Below, piece by piece: positions 44,255-54,363 of a stretch of 64,000 nt of DNA. The DNA comes from Glaciecola siphonariae. GTDB lineage: Bacteria; Pseudomonadota; Gammaproteobacteria; Enterobacterales; Alteromonadaceae. The translations under genes were made by a program, and so were the position numbers. The stretch lies in contig NZ_JBHSGU010000017.1 of assembly GCF_042652645.1 (NCBI RefSeq), positions 1 through 64,000 of the forward strand, read 5' to 3'. Position 1 is the stretch's first letter; the number at the start of each line of letters is the position of its first letter. The notes below the pieces were generated by a model, which made no database searches, was not told the origin of the DNA, and worked only from the letters and a program-made list of their open reading frames with translations.

Positions 44255-47200
44255 ATGAAAGCACACAAATGTTTTAAAAAGTCTGTGTTAGCTACCAGTA
44301 TCTCTGTTCTGCTTTGCGGCGCAGCAGCGACACCTGTAATGGCACAACAAAATGACGATGCGGAACTTGAAGTCATTCAAGTTTCGGGCATTCGTTCAAG
44401 TTTACAAGCATCAACCGCAGTAAAACGCGACTCCGTAGGTGTTGTTGATGCAATTTCTGCAGAAGATATCGGTAAGTTTCCCGACACAAACTTAGCAGAG
44501 TCACTACAGCGTATTACCGGTGTATCAATCAGCCGTCAGAATGGTGAGGGGTCTGAAATAACCGTTCGTGGTTTTGGTGGTGGTAACAACATGATTACCC
44601 TCAACGGCCGTATGATGCCAGCCGGTGGCGTATATGCAGGTTCAAGCGCACCAACGCGTGCCTTCGATTTTGCTAACCTAGCGTCTGAGAGCGTTAGCGC
44701 GGTTGAAGTATATAAAACCAGTAAAGCAGACATAGCAACCGGTGGAATCGGTGCGACCGTTAATATCTTAACCGCTCGCCCACTTGAAAACCCAACTATG
44801 CGCAGCACCATTGGCGTAAAAGCGGTACACGACACCACCAATCGCACAGGCGATGATGTGACACCAGAGCTTTCTGGTATATACAACTTCGTTAATGATG
44901 ATGAAACATTCGGTGTAACCGTATCTGCTAGTTACCAGAAACGTGATTCGGGCTCTACCGGCGTAACGGTTAACGAATGGAATATTGGTGTGTGGGGCGA
45001 AAACGACCTGTACAACAATCAATTCGATGCGTCTATATTCGAAAACGCACCGGCACCTGGCCAATTATATGCACGTCCAAATGATTTCCGCTATGTGTTC
45101 TCAAATCTAGAGCGTGAGAGAACAAACGGACAAGTGACCTTCCAATATCGTCCTATGGAAAACCTTACTGCAACGGTTGACTATACCTATGCAGAAAACG
45201 ACTTGGTTGAGCAACGCGGCGAACTAGGTAACTGGATTCAAAACGGCTCTAACCTAGAAAGAGTAGTGTTTGATAACTCTGCTGTCGCAACACCTATCTC
45301 AATTTCTGAGCGCTACAGCGGTGTGGTAGACCAAGGTCACGAGCAACAACTTCGTACCCAAGCTAACGAACTTAAATCTTTGGGTTTCAATCTTGAATAT
45401 CAAATGAACGACGATCTTTCGTTCCGCTTTGATTTCCATGACTCAACTCTTGAAAGTTTGCCTACCGGTAAGGGTGATAGCGATTTAGGCATCAGTGAAA
45501 TACGAACTAGTTTAGGTGCACCAACAGTAGCTGCTAAAACGCTTACATTCGACGGCGACATCCCTACTTTTGTAACCGAACTTAACGATAACTTTGACCG
45601 TGGTGGACTTGGCTTAAGTGGTAACGGAAACGGTGTATTAGACGCTGGTGATGTAGGCTCTTCAATTGGTGTTATCGACCATCACCAACAAATCACCGAC
45701 GTGACTCAAATAAAACTAGACGGCACCTTTGAGTTTGACGATGGACAGTTTGATTTTGGTATTGAAACCCGCGAAATGGAAATGAGCGCTCAAAGAACCG
45801 CTTGGTTACCAATGAACCTCGGTGGATGGAGTGTTGCTAATCCGGGTGAATTCCCTGAAGGCATGATTCAGCCCTTCGATATTGCGGGCGAATTCGATGA
45901 CTACAACGCTGATAACCCTAACACAGGCTTTATTGGTGATGCTGCTGAACTAATGCGCTTTGCTTTGGGTTTATACCCTGATCCAAACAATAACTACGCG
46001 CCTAACCCCATCTTTGAAGCGAGAGACAATCTCCAAGAAGATTCATTTGCAGCCTACTTCCAAGTTGCCCTTCAAGGTGAACTTGGCGGAATGGAAACTA
46101 ATTTCCTAGCAGGTATGCGCTACGAGAAAACTGATGTAACGTCAACATCATTATTCACTGCTCCATCTTACCTAGTGTGGGCAAGTGATAATGACTTTAG
46201 CAGCTTTACACCTGCCGATACAGAGGCTACGCCACTAAGCGAAGAGTCTGATTACGATTATATTCTTCCAAGCATGGACTTTGACATCATGTTTACGGAA
46301 GACCTGAAAGGCCGTTTTTCTTATAGTAAAACAATCGCAAGAGCTGGATATGGTGCGCTTAGAGCATCAGCCGGTGGGTTTAGTACTAACGGTTCATCGT
46401 TGCTGAGCGCTATTCCAACTGCCAACTCGTCTAACCCGGGGCTTCTACCGCTTGAATCAGATAACTTTGACGTTTCGTTAGAATATTATTATGACGATAG
46501 TTATGTATCTGTAGGCTTGTTTGAAAAGCGTGTTTCAAACTTCATCGGTATAGGTACGGTTGATAGAACTTTCGCTGGCATCTTAGACCAAACTGCTGGC
46601 CCAAGAGCGCAAGCGGCACGACAAGCGCTTCAAGACCTAGGCGTAGCGGTTGATAACCGTTCATTGTTTACCATGATGGGTATTATCCAACAAGGTGGCT
46701 CACCGGCTGACTACACCGGTTCAGAGCAGCAGGTTCAGGAGATTGAATTGGCAGTGGATATCATCCCACAAGCCGGTGACCCTGAAATGGTCTTCAGAAC
46801 GACGCAACCTCTAAACAACGAAGATGCTGAGATACGCGGTGCAGAATTCGCTATTCAACATTTCTTCGGTGAAAGTGGTTTCGGATTCCAAGCGAACTAC
46901 ACCATAGTAAACGGCGACGTTGCCTACGATACCGAAGCACTGCCTAGCGAATCACAATTTGCGCTAGTGGGCTTAAGTGACACAGCAAACTTTGTTGGTT
47001 TCTATGAAAAAGATGGATTTGCTGCAAGAATCGCGTGGAACTGGCGTGATGATTATCTAGCAACAGCGTCTAGAGGCGGTTTCAATAACCCAATCTTTGT
47101 TGAAGCTTATGATCAGATTGATGTTAATCTTAGCTACGATGTGAACGACCAGTTATCTGTCTTCCTCGAAGCCATCAACATCACCGATGAAGACGAACGT

Positions 47201-47284
47201 TCTCACGTGAGAAACGAACGTCAGCTTTGGAGATTGAATGATCAGGGCGCTAGATACCAATTAGGTGCTCGTTACGTTTTCTAA
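44255..47284 (+). CDS. TonB-dependent outer-membrane receptor
   Basis: 1009 residues. Signal peptide ending VMAQ (about 31), TonB box ELEVIQVSG, plug domain (GKFPDTNLAESLQRITGVSI, ITVRGFG), and a barrel ending in RYQLGARYVF with the terminal Phe needed for insertion. No carboxypeptidase-like N-terminal extension, so it is not a SusC protein; it is of the Caulobacter/Alteromonas carbohydrate type. It takes oligosaccharides or glycosides across the outer membrane. Preceded by a 530-base region and followed by a terminator-like hairpin. Confidence 0.95.
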   Translation: MKAHKCFKKSVLATSISVLLCGAAATPVMAQQNDDAELEVIQVSGIRSSLQASTAVKRDSVGVVDAISAEDIGKFPDTNLAESLQRITGVSISRQNGEGSEITVRGFGGGNNMITLNGRMMPAGGVYAGSSAPTRAFDFANLASESVSAVEVYKTSKADIATGGIGATVNILTARPLENPTMRSTIGVKAVHDTTNRTGDDVTPELSGIYNFVNDDETFGVTVSASYQKRDSGSTGVTVNEWNIGVWGENDLYNNQFDASIFENAPAPGQLYARPNDFRYVFSNLERERTNGQVTFQYRPMENLTATVDYTYAENDLVEQRGELGNWIQNGSNLERVVFDNSAVATPISISERYSGVVDQGHEQQLRTQANELKSLGFNLEYQMNDDLSFRFDFHDSTLESLPTGKGDSDLGISEIRTSLGAPTVAAKTLTFDGDIPTFVTELNDNFDRGGLGLSGNGNGVLDAGDVGSSIGVIDHHQQITDVTQIKLDGTFEFDDGQFDFGIETREMEMSAQRTAWLPMNLGGWSVANPGEFPEGMIQPFDIAGEFDDYNADNPNTGFIGDAAELMRFALGLYPDPNNNYAPNPIFEARDNLQEDSFAAYFQVALQGELGGMETNFLAGMRYEKTDVTSTSLFTAPSYLVWASDNDFSSFTPADTEATPLSEESDYDYILPSMDFDIMFTEDLKGRFSYSKTIARAGYGALRASAGGFSTNGSSLLSAIPTANSSNPGLLPLESDNFDVSLEYYYDDSYVSVGLFEKRVSNFIGIGTVDRTFAGILDQTAGPRAQAARQALQDLGVAVDNRSLFTMMGIIQQGGSPADYTGSEQQVQEIELAVDIIPQAGDPEMVFRTTQPLNNEDAEIRGAEFAIQHFFGESGFGFQANYTIVNGDVAYDTEALPSESQFALVGLSDTANFVGFYEKDGFAARIAWNWRDDYLATASRGGFNNPIFVEAYDQIDVNLSYDVNDQLSVFLEAINITDEDERSHVRNERQLWRLNDQGARYQLGARYVF

Positions 47285-47328
47285 TCTGAATGATTTAGAT
47301 TAGCAATGTAGAAACATTATCTTGTGTA

Positions 47329-47357
47329 AATAGCCGCTTCCATTAGCGGCTATTTTT
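47329..47357 (+). terminator. Terminator or attenuator after the receptor gene
   Basis: AATAGCCGCT-TCCATT-AGCGGCTATT stem followed by a T run; 59 bases before the next gene of the same orientation, so it may only partly stop transcription. Confidence 0.85.
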
Positions 47358-47415
47358 TATTTTATTTTCTGAATAAAATTGCAAGATAAACCAGTAGTAT
47401 TGAAGAATTATCCTT

Positions 47416-48465
47416 ATGGCGTTTAACACTATGACAACATGGCAAATCAGCACCATTGATGCGAGCGACACAAATGTTGTGCCAAGCACTGTGGTGAATT
47501 CTGATTCGCCTGTTTTACTCAAGGGATTAGTGTCTCAGTGGCCATTAGTGCAAAAAAGCATGCGTTCAAGCAACCATGCAATCGACTATCTTCTTTCTTT
47601 TTATAACGGAAAAACGACACTAAGCTGCAAGGGTCTGGGCAAAGACGGTGGACGTTTTTTTTACAACGATGATGTAACAAAGTTAAATTACACCACTTCA
47701 CGGATGCGCATCGATGATGTCTTAAACGCAATTCGAAAAGGCATAGAAAGCGAAGCCGGCGGTGACAACTATTATATCCCGTCAAATCCAGCAAACACTC
47801 ATTTCCCGGGTTTTACGGATGATCATGCCATCGTTATTGAAAGCGATGGGCAAAACGATGAGGCACGCCAAGGTATCGTGCCGAACTTGTGGATTGGGGG
47901 CAAAACAATTGCCTCATGTCACTATGATGTGCACAAAAATATAGCGTGCTGTACCACGGGTAAGCGCAAGTTTACTTTGTTTCCACCAGAGCAAATAAAC
48001 AATCTATATCCTGGTCCTTTTGAGGTAACGCCCGGCGGTCCAGTTATCTCGATGGTAGATTTTGCCGCGCCAGATTTTACCAAGCATCCGAGGTTTAAAG
48101 ATGCACTATCGTCGGCTCAAGAGGTCGAGCTATCGCCTGGAGATGCTTTATATATACCCCCTCTTTGGTGGCATCACGTGGAGGGATTGAACCCATTCAA
48201 CGTCTTAGTAAATTATTGGTGGGATGAATCACCACGCTATTTGGGTTCACCCATTAACGCCTTGCATGATGCAATGCTGTCAATACGCGATCGAAGCGAA
48301 GCAGAGAAGCAAGCATGGAAACACGTATTTGATTATTATATTTTTGGTGACGCTGAACAAAGCCATGACCATCTGCCTGAAAATGCAAAAGGCATATTAG
48401 CGCCTCTGGATGAAAACCACGCTAGACGACTACGGTCGCTAATAATAGATAGGTTAAACAAATAG
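47416..48465 (+). CDS. JmjC/cupin_8-like Fe(II)/2-oxoglutarate oxygenase
   Basis: 349 residues. Double-stranded beta-helix with the iron triad H169-Y-D171 (ASCHYDVHKN) and distal His at 253/254 (PPLWWHHVEG), plus GKRKFTLFPPEQ and LSPGDALYIPP typical of cupin_8/FIH-like hydroxylases. No signal peptide. Such proteins hydroxylate protein side chains or small molecules; the target here is unknown. First of a run cupin-halogenase-DUF6445-haem protein with gaps of 28 and 84 bases and one 4-base overlap. Confidence 0.85.
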   Translation: MAFNTMTTWQISTIDASDTNVVPSTVVNSDSPVLLKGLVSQWPLVQKSMRSSNHAIDYLLSFYNGKTTLSCKGLGKDGGRFFYNDDVTKLNYTTSRMRIDDVLNAIRKGIESEAGGDNYYIPSNPANTHFPGFTDDHAIVIESDGQNDEARQGIVPNLWIGGKTIASCHYDVHKNIACCTTGKRKFTLFPPEQINNLYPGPFEVTPGGPVISMVDFAAPDFTKHPRFKDALSSAQEVELSPGDALYIPPLWWHHVEGLNPFNVLVNYWWDESPRYLGSPINALHDAMLSIRDRSEAEKQAWKHVFDYYIFGDAEQSHDHLPENAKGILAPLDENHARRLRSLIIDRLNK

Positions 48466-48493
48466 ATACAAGCATGACGTTGAGGAGTAGTGT

Positions 48494-49969
48494 GTGAGTA
48501 AGCTCGAACGAAAGAAAATTGTTATCGCCGGTGGCGGAACGTCTGGTTGGTTGGCAGCGGCTGCGCTGTCAAAACAACTGAGCAGCATTTTCGATGTCGT
48601 TCTCATTGAATCTGACGATATCGGTACGATTGGTGTTGGTGAAGCCACCATCCCCACTGTGCGCGTTTTTCATAAATTGCTTGGTATTAGCGAGCAAGAG
48701 TTTGTGCGGGAGACTAACGCAACATTCAAATTGGGTATTAATTTTGAAAACTGGCGCGTAAAGGGCGAATCTTACTTCCATTCTTTTGGCAAAACAGGCA
48801 AAGACTCATATCTAGCGGGTTTTCAACACTTCTGGCTGTACGGCCGCGAACAAGGACTCGTTGACACTTATGGTGATTATTGTTTCGAATTTAAATGCGC
48901 GTTAAACGACAAATTTGCAACGTCTGAAAAAGCGAACATTAACTATGCTTATCATCTTGATGCAGGCAAATATGCTCAATACCTAAGAAAGCTCAGTGAA
49001 AAGAACAACGCGCAGCGTATCGAGGGCAAAATCAGCGCGGTCAATATTGACCCCGAATCAGGAAATATCACTTCTTTAACACTGGATTCAGGGCAAAACG
49101 TTGAAGGTGATTTATTTATAGACTGCACTGGCTTCAAGGCCTTACTCATTGAGGATGCTTTGAAAACTGGCTACGAAGATTGGTCTCATTGGCTTCCATG
49201 CGATAGAGCATGGGCAGTACAGACTACCTTGGCCGATAAGCTACCGCCCTATACGCGTGCCATTGCACATGAAAGCGGCTGGCAGTGGCGTATTCCGTTG
49301 CAAAACAGAGCGGGAAACGGGCTTGTTTTTAGCACCAAATTCATGGATGAAAGCACGGCCAAAGACAAGCTTATCCAGTCTGTAGACGGCGAGTTGACCA
49401 GTGAACCACGACTGATCAAATTTTTAACTGGCCGGCGCTCAAAAGTGTGGAACAAAAATTGTGTCGCACTAGGCTTATCTAGCGGGTTTATTGAACCGCT
49501 AGAATCAACCAGCATACATCTGTTCATGACCGGTATCATACGCTTGCTGCGTTTACTGCCGAACTCGAATATTAGTGAAGCAAACGTTGAAGAGTATAAC
49601 AAGCAGACCGCCACAGAAATCGAACGCATACGAGATTTTATAGTGTTGCATTATCATGTAAATGAACGCGACGATTCAGATTTTTGGCGCTACCTGTCAA
49701 ATATGGAAATACCCGAGAGCTTAAAACATAGAATCGAGTTGTTTGAACAGAGCGCAAATGTATTTGAATCAGAGTTTGATGTTTTTCAAATTGACTCGTG
49801 GGTGCAAGTTCTGCTTGGTCAAGGCGTTTTACCCAAACAGTACCATCCGAGCGTTAAAGCGATGCAAGTGCCAGAACTAGATAAATTTTTGAACTCTTAT
49901 AAGCAAAGTGTTGAGGCTGCGGTGCAAAAAATGCCGAAGCACAAGGACTTTATCAGTCATTATAGATAG
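48494..49969 (+). CDS. Flavin-dependent tryptophan halogenase family protein
   Basis: 491 residues, GTG start with GGAG upstream. FAD motif GGGTSGWLAAAAL (about 12-24), catalytic Lys at K79 (ATFKLGINFENW, the same number as in PrnA/RebH), and the halogenase WxWxIP motif at 263-268 (WQWRIP). All known active-site marks are present. Free tryptophan may not be the substrate: family members next to TonB receptors often have other or unknown substrates. No flavin reductase gene is in view. Confidence 0.92.
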   Translation: MSKLERKKIVIAGGGTSGWLAAAALSKQLSSIFDVVLIESDDIGTIGVGEATIPTVRVFHKLLGISEQEFVRETNATFKLGINFENWRVKGESYFHSFGKTGKDSYLAGFQHFWLYGREQGLVDTYGDYCFEFKCALNDKFATSEKANINYAYHLDAGKYAQYLRKLSEKNNAQRIEGKISAVNIDPESGNITSLTLDSGQNVEGDLFIDCTGFKALLIEDALKTGYEDWSHWLPCDRAWAVQTTLADKLPPYTRAIAHESGWQWRIPLQNRAGNGLVFSTKFMDESTAKDKLIQSVDGELTSEPRLIKFLTGRRSKVWNKNCVALGLSSGFIEPLESTSIHLFMTGIIRLLRLLPNSNISEANVEEYNKQTATEIERIRDFIVLHYHVNERDDSDFWRYLSNMEIPESLKHRIELFEQSANVFESEFDVFQIDSWVQVLLGQGVLPKQYHPSVKAMQVPELDKFLNSYKQSVEAAVQKMPKHKDFISHYR

Positions 49970-50053
49970 ATGCAGGCTGGGTTGAGGACGCGCATTGAAT
50001 AACGCATCGCAAACTATTCATAATTCGGTTTTATCAACCCCAACAGGATAAAA

Positions 50054-50794
50054 ATGTTTGAGTTAAACCCCAAAATGCAGGTAATGATTGAGAATATCGG
50101 ACACGAGAATACTAGCGTAATTATTGTAGATGATTTTTTTATTAATTATGACCTGGCAATTCAAGAAGCGGGGCAGGCTGCTTACTCTGCACGTAGAGAA
50201 GATGTCGGTGCTTTTTATCCTGGCGTGCGTGCTCCTCTCAGAAAAGACTATGGCTTGCCTATATTGCAATTTGCAGCAAAAACCTTGCACCAAAGGCTGC
50301 GGCTGTCGCGCAATATGCAAGTCGTTCCAATGAATGCAAACTACTCGCTCCTTACAAAACAGCCCCAAGATATGGAATTAGCTCAGTGCGTTCCTCACTT
50401 CGATACGTCAGAGCCAAACTGTTTTGCCGTCTTGCACTATATGAATCCCGGGGTGTTTGGCGGAACCGGCTTTTACCGCCATCGTCCTAGCGGATATGAA
50501 AACATTACTTCGCACAGAGAGTCGAGTTATTTTGCGTCAATGCAGCAGGTATTTGACAGCAAAGGTGCGCCTAAACGGCAATATTTTACTGACTCAGACC
50601 ACCATTACGAATTGATTCACAAAGTCGACTATAAACCAAATCGTTTCGTGGCCTACCCCACCTCTATTTTACATTCAGCTTATATTGACCAGCCCGAGCG
50701 AGACATTTGTGAAGACCCAGTTAAGGGGCGGTTATCGAGCAATTTCTTATTTAAATTTCAGTCAAAGCACGTTGAAGCAGGCAAACAAAAATGA
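50054..50794 (+). CDS. DUF6445 protein, probable Fe(II)/2OG oxygenase fold
   Basis: 246 residues. A facial triad-like set is visible: H115-F-D117 (CVPHFDTSEP) and H207 (PTSILHSAYI), on a core of beta strands (FAVLHYMN, NRFVAYPT). The family is recorded only as DUF6445 and is typically found beside tryptophan halogenases and SapC; the oxygenase reading is mine. Its stop overlaps the next start by four bases (ATGA), so it is coupled to the haem protein gene. Confidence 0.75.
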   Translation: MFELNPKMQVMIENIGHENTSVIIVDDFFINYDLAIQEAGQAAYSARREDVGAFYPGVRAPLRKDYGLPILQFAAKTLHQRLRLSRNMQVVPMNANYSLLTKQPQDMELAQCVPHFDTSEPNCFAVLHYMNPGVFGGTGFYRHRPSGYENITSHRESSYFASMQQVFDSKGAPKRQYFTDSDHHYELIHKVDYKPNRFVAYPTSILHSAYIDQPERDICEDPVKGRLSSNFLFKFQSKHVEAGKQK

Positions 50795-53700
50795 AGCATC
50801 TATCGGAAAAAGTTTTACTAGTCATCAGTATTTTTGCATGCATGGCTTGCTCGCCTCAAGAGTCGACCGAGCAGCAGCTTAACGAACCGGCACCGACTGC
50901 TAAGGATAAAACCTCGAGCACGGTTCAAGACAAAAGCATCGAGCAAATTGAACGTGAAGCTGAATTGAGAATGAATAATTTCAAGCTGCCAAAAGGCTTT
51001 GAAATATCTCTTTGGGCTGACGAGACACAAACGCAAAACCCCGCCTATTTTACCTTTGATTCAAAGGGCGACATGCTGATGGTTGAAACCGCCCGCTTTA
51101 CCGCTGGCGTAGATGATATTCGCGGTCACGAAAATAAAACCGTCGAGGATATCTACATTACGTCCAATGAAGACCGTCTTGCGATGTATGAAAGGTACGC
51201 CGATGAACGCCCTATGTCATACTATCGCACCGGCGATGACATTATTCGCTTACTCAAAGATACCGATGACGATAACAGAGCTGACCATAGCCAAGTATTT
51301 TCTGATGGCTACAATGACGTACTCGACGGCATCGGCGCAGGAGTGATTGAGCGAGACGGAAAAGTCTATTACACCAACATTCCCCATCTTTGGCAGCTTG
51401 AAGATACCGATGGTGATGGGAGCGCAGACAAGCGAGAATCATTACAGGACGGCTTTGGAATACGCATTAGTTTTTACGGGCATGATTTGCACGGCTTGAT
51501 ATGGGGACCTGACGGTAAACTATACTGGAGCATTGGCGACCGAGGTTTTAACGTCACCACCAAAGAGGGGAATCATTTTTACGGCCCTAATCTAGGTGGT
51601 GTCTTTCGCTCAGACCCCGATGGTTCAAACATTGAGTATTTCTATACAGGTCTTCGAAACCCACAAGAACTTGCTTTTGATGAATACGGCAATCTATTTA
51701 CCGCAGACAACGATGGCGATGGCGGAGATCTAGAGCGAGTCAATTACTTGGTGGAAGGCGGCGACTCAGGCTGGCATGCTGGCCATCAGAGCATTATGAG
51801 CTTTACTGAGCGTTTAAAACTTCGTTCTTCTTATTATACCGGTGATCCCAAAATCCCGAATGCGTGGATGACACAAGACCAGTACAAGCCTCGCAACGAT
51901 AAACAACCCGCGTTTATGCTACCAGCGGTTGGCCCCCTAAATGGCGGGCCCTCTGGCTTAGTTTACAACCCCGGCAGCAGTTTTGGCCCCGATTTAGAAG
52001 ATACCTTTTTTGTCATTCATTATATGGGCTCTCCAGCACAATCGAATATCACCACATTTACGCTAGAGGATGACGGCGCTACCTTCAACATGGTAAGCAA
52101 CGATACCTTCTTGCAAGGCTTCAACGCGGTAGATTTGGATTTTGGCCCCGATGGCGCGATGTATATCTCTGAATATAATTATGGCGGTTGGGAGCCTGAA
52201 TCTCAGGGCGCGGTATATCGCTTATCAAATCCAGATTATGGCAATACCAATACGGTAAAGTTAAATGAAGAGATACTGACCAGTGACTTCGCAGACTTCG
52301 ATAACGACGAACTTGTCAGCCTAATTAAGAATAAGCATATGCGTATACGGCAGCGCGCGCAGTTTGAATTAGCCAAGCGCGGTGATGCCGGTGCATCGAT
52401 ATTCTCTGCATTAGCAAAAGACACAGAATTAGATGAGATAACGCGCTTACATGGAGTATGGGGTTTAAGCCAAATGTCTTATTATGCGCAAGCGCCAGAA
52501 CCTATGCTTAATACCATCATGGGTCTGCTAGACGACGATAATGCCCAGGTACGCATTCAAGCAACACGAGCAATGGGCGATCATCGTTATGCACCGAGCG
52601 CACAAAAGTTAGTAGATGCTTTAAACGATGAGCATTTGCGCGTAGTCATGTATGCAGGCATCGGTTTGGGTCGTTTATCTTATGCGCCCAGTGTGCCAAG
52701 CATTATAGCCGCGCTCAAAAAATATCAAGATAAAGATCTGTGGGTAAGACATGGCCTCACCATGGCGCTTTCTGGTTTGCCACAGTCTTTATGGTGGTCG
52801 TATTATCAGGATGATTCAGAACATGTGCGTATGGGCATATTGTTGGCGGCGCGCAGGTTGAAGAGCCCCGACATTGCGGCATTCTTAAATGATGATGCTG
52901 AGCATATTGTTAATGAAGCCATTACCGCAATAAACGATTTAGCCATTGTGGAAGCACGCCCCGCCCTCGCCCATTATTTAACAACGCAAATTGGACTTCC
53001 CTCAGAGCAGTACCCGCAAGACAAGGTCGGGCAATGGCAACATCATCGCGTGATCAATGCAGCCTATGCGCAAGGCACTGTCCAAGACGCCGTAAATTTA
53101 TTGCAATATGCAGCCAGTGACGGATTACCGACTCGCCTTGCCAGCGAAGCTCTTTCTGCGATTGAGGCATGGAACAATGTTAACCCTATCGACACAACGA
53201 CTGGTTTACCTACGCAAGCGGCTCGCAATAGAGAGCCTATTCAAGCCGCAGTGGCAGAATATTTGCCAAAAGTACTGGCAAAGGTACAAGTACAGGCCTT
53301 GGTGCAAACTATCCGCTTAGCTGAGACCAACGCAATGGACATTCCTAACAGCGTTTTACTGGCGGCTGCTCAGAACACTGAAAATAGCGCAAAAGTGCGC
53401 ATCCAAGCGCTCACATATTTAAATAGCCGCGCATTTAATAATATTGAAGATGTTTTATATGAACTAAGCAAAGACGCAGACATCGAGGTTCGCGGCGATG
53501 CGCTCACCAAGCTTTTTGATATTAATCCAGAAGCAGGCCTTGCGCAGGCGAAGCTGTTTTTACAAAGCGAGTACAGCAAAGACAATCAAGTCGCATATTC
53601 GGTGCTTAGCAAAGGCAAAGGGCCTGAGTATGATGAAATTGCGCTTAGCGCGATGACCGAACTCAACAGGTCTAAACAAACCAATGGTGCGACGCTGGAA

Positions 53701-54261
53701 ATGTTGGACTTTGCCCGCTCACGAGACAACGAAGCGGTTCAGTTGGCCCTCAATGAATATTCAAACTATATCGAGAGCGCAGATATCATGACGCGATACG
53801 CCAGTAGTTTATATGGCGGAAGCGTTGAACAAGGGCGCAATATTTTTGCCGGCGGCGGTGCAAGTGAATGCATGCGCTGTCACATGGTTAACTGGAGCGG
53901 TGGAGATGTCGGTCCTGACTTGTCTGATATTGGCCGGATGCACGACAATAAATACCTCTTGCAATCTATTGTTGATGTGGGCGCCGCTATTGCGCCTGGA
54001 TTTGGAACAGTGGTACTCAATCTTAAAGACGGGCGCACTCTCTCGGGCATCTATCAGGGAGAAACTGAACAGATAATTAAAATTGAACGTGAAGAAAACT
54101 TGATTGAAGAGTTTGCATTTGAAGATATTGAGACACTGCAACGTCCAATGTCGGGCATGCCTCCTATGCATCGCTTTTTGGATGAATATCAAATTCGCGA
54201 TCTAGTCGCATATTTGGCAAGTCTAGAACGTGAATATGAAAAAGTTGAGGATGTGCATTAA
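50791..54261 (+). CDS. PVC-type beta-propeller/HEAT/cytochrome c lipoprotein
   Basis: 1156 residues. Lipoprotein signal with Cys20 (ACMAC). Domain order: membrane-bound-dehydrogenase-type propeller (about 60-480; GLRNPQELAFDEYGNLFTAD, DNDGDGGDLERVN), HEAT-like repeats (about 500-960), then a haem domain with CMRCH (about 1027-1031) and the TIGR02603-like tail GPDLSDIG, YLLQSIVDVGAAIAPG, SGMPPMHRF. The plan is typical of Planctomycetes and unusual here. Probably a periplasmic, membrane-anchored sugar oxidoreductase or electron carrier. Confidence 0.85.
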   Translation: MKHLSEKVLLVISIFACMACSPQESTEQQLNEPAPTAKDKTSSTVQDKSIEQIEREAELRMNNFKLPKGFEISLWADETQTQNPAYFTFDSKGDMLMVETARFTAGVDDIRGHENKTVEDIYITSNEDRLAMYERYADERPMSYYRTGDDIIRLLKDTDDDNRADHSQVFSDGYNDVLDGIGAGVIERDGKVYYTNIPHLWQLEDTDGDGSADKRESLQDGFGIRISFYGHDLHGLIWGPDGKLYWSIGDRGFNVTTKEGNHFYGPNLGGVFRSDPDGSNIEYFYTGLRNPQELAFDEYGNLFTADNDGDGGDLERVNYLVEGGDSGWHAGHQSIMSFTERLKLRSSYYTGDPKIPNAWMTQDQYKPRNDKQPAFMLPAVGPLNGGPSGLVYNPGSSFGPDLEDTFFVIHYMGSPAQSNITTFTLEDDGATFNMVSNDTFLQGFNAVDLDFGPDGAMYISEYNYGGWEPESQGAVYRLSNPDYGNTNTVKLNEEILTSDFADFDNDELVSLIKNKHMRIRQRAQFELAKRGDAGASIFSALAKDTELDEITRLHGVWGLSQMSYYAQAPEPMLNTIMGLLDDDNAQVRIQATRAMGDHRYAPSAQKLVDALNDEHLRVVMYAGIGLGRLSYAPSVPSIIAALKKYQDKDLWVRHGLTMALSGLPQSLWWSYYQDDSEHVRMGILLAARRLKSPDIAAFLNDDAEHIVNEAITAINDLAIVEARPALAHYLTTQIGLPSEQYPQDKVGQWQHHRVINAAYAQGTVQDAVNLLQYAASDGLPTRLASEALSAIEAWNNVNPIDTTTGLPTQAARNREPIQAAVAEYLPKVLAKVQVQALVQTIRLAETNAMDIPNSVLLAAAQNTENSAKVRIQALTYLNSRAFNNIEDVLYELSKDADIEVRGDALTKLFDINPEAGLAQAKLFLQSEYSKDNQVAYSVLSKGKGPEYDEIALSAMTELNRSKQTNGATLEMLDFARSRDNEAVQLALNEYSNYIESADIMTRYASSLYGGSVEQGRNIFAGGGASECMRCHMVNWSGGDVGPDLSDIGRMHDNKYLLQSIVDVGAAIAPGFGTVVLNLKDGRTLSGIYQGETEQIIKIEREENLIEEFAFEDIETLQRPMSGMPPMHRFLDEYQIRDLVAYLASLEREYEKVEDVH

Positions 54262-54363
54262 TTGCGTGCAATGAATGCGTGCATTGGGCGTGAACATTGA
54301 ATGTAAACATCGACCTCAAAAAGATAATCATCACTGAGATATGACGCTAGGGATATAGCCGCT

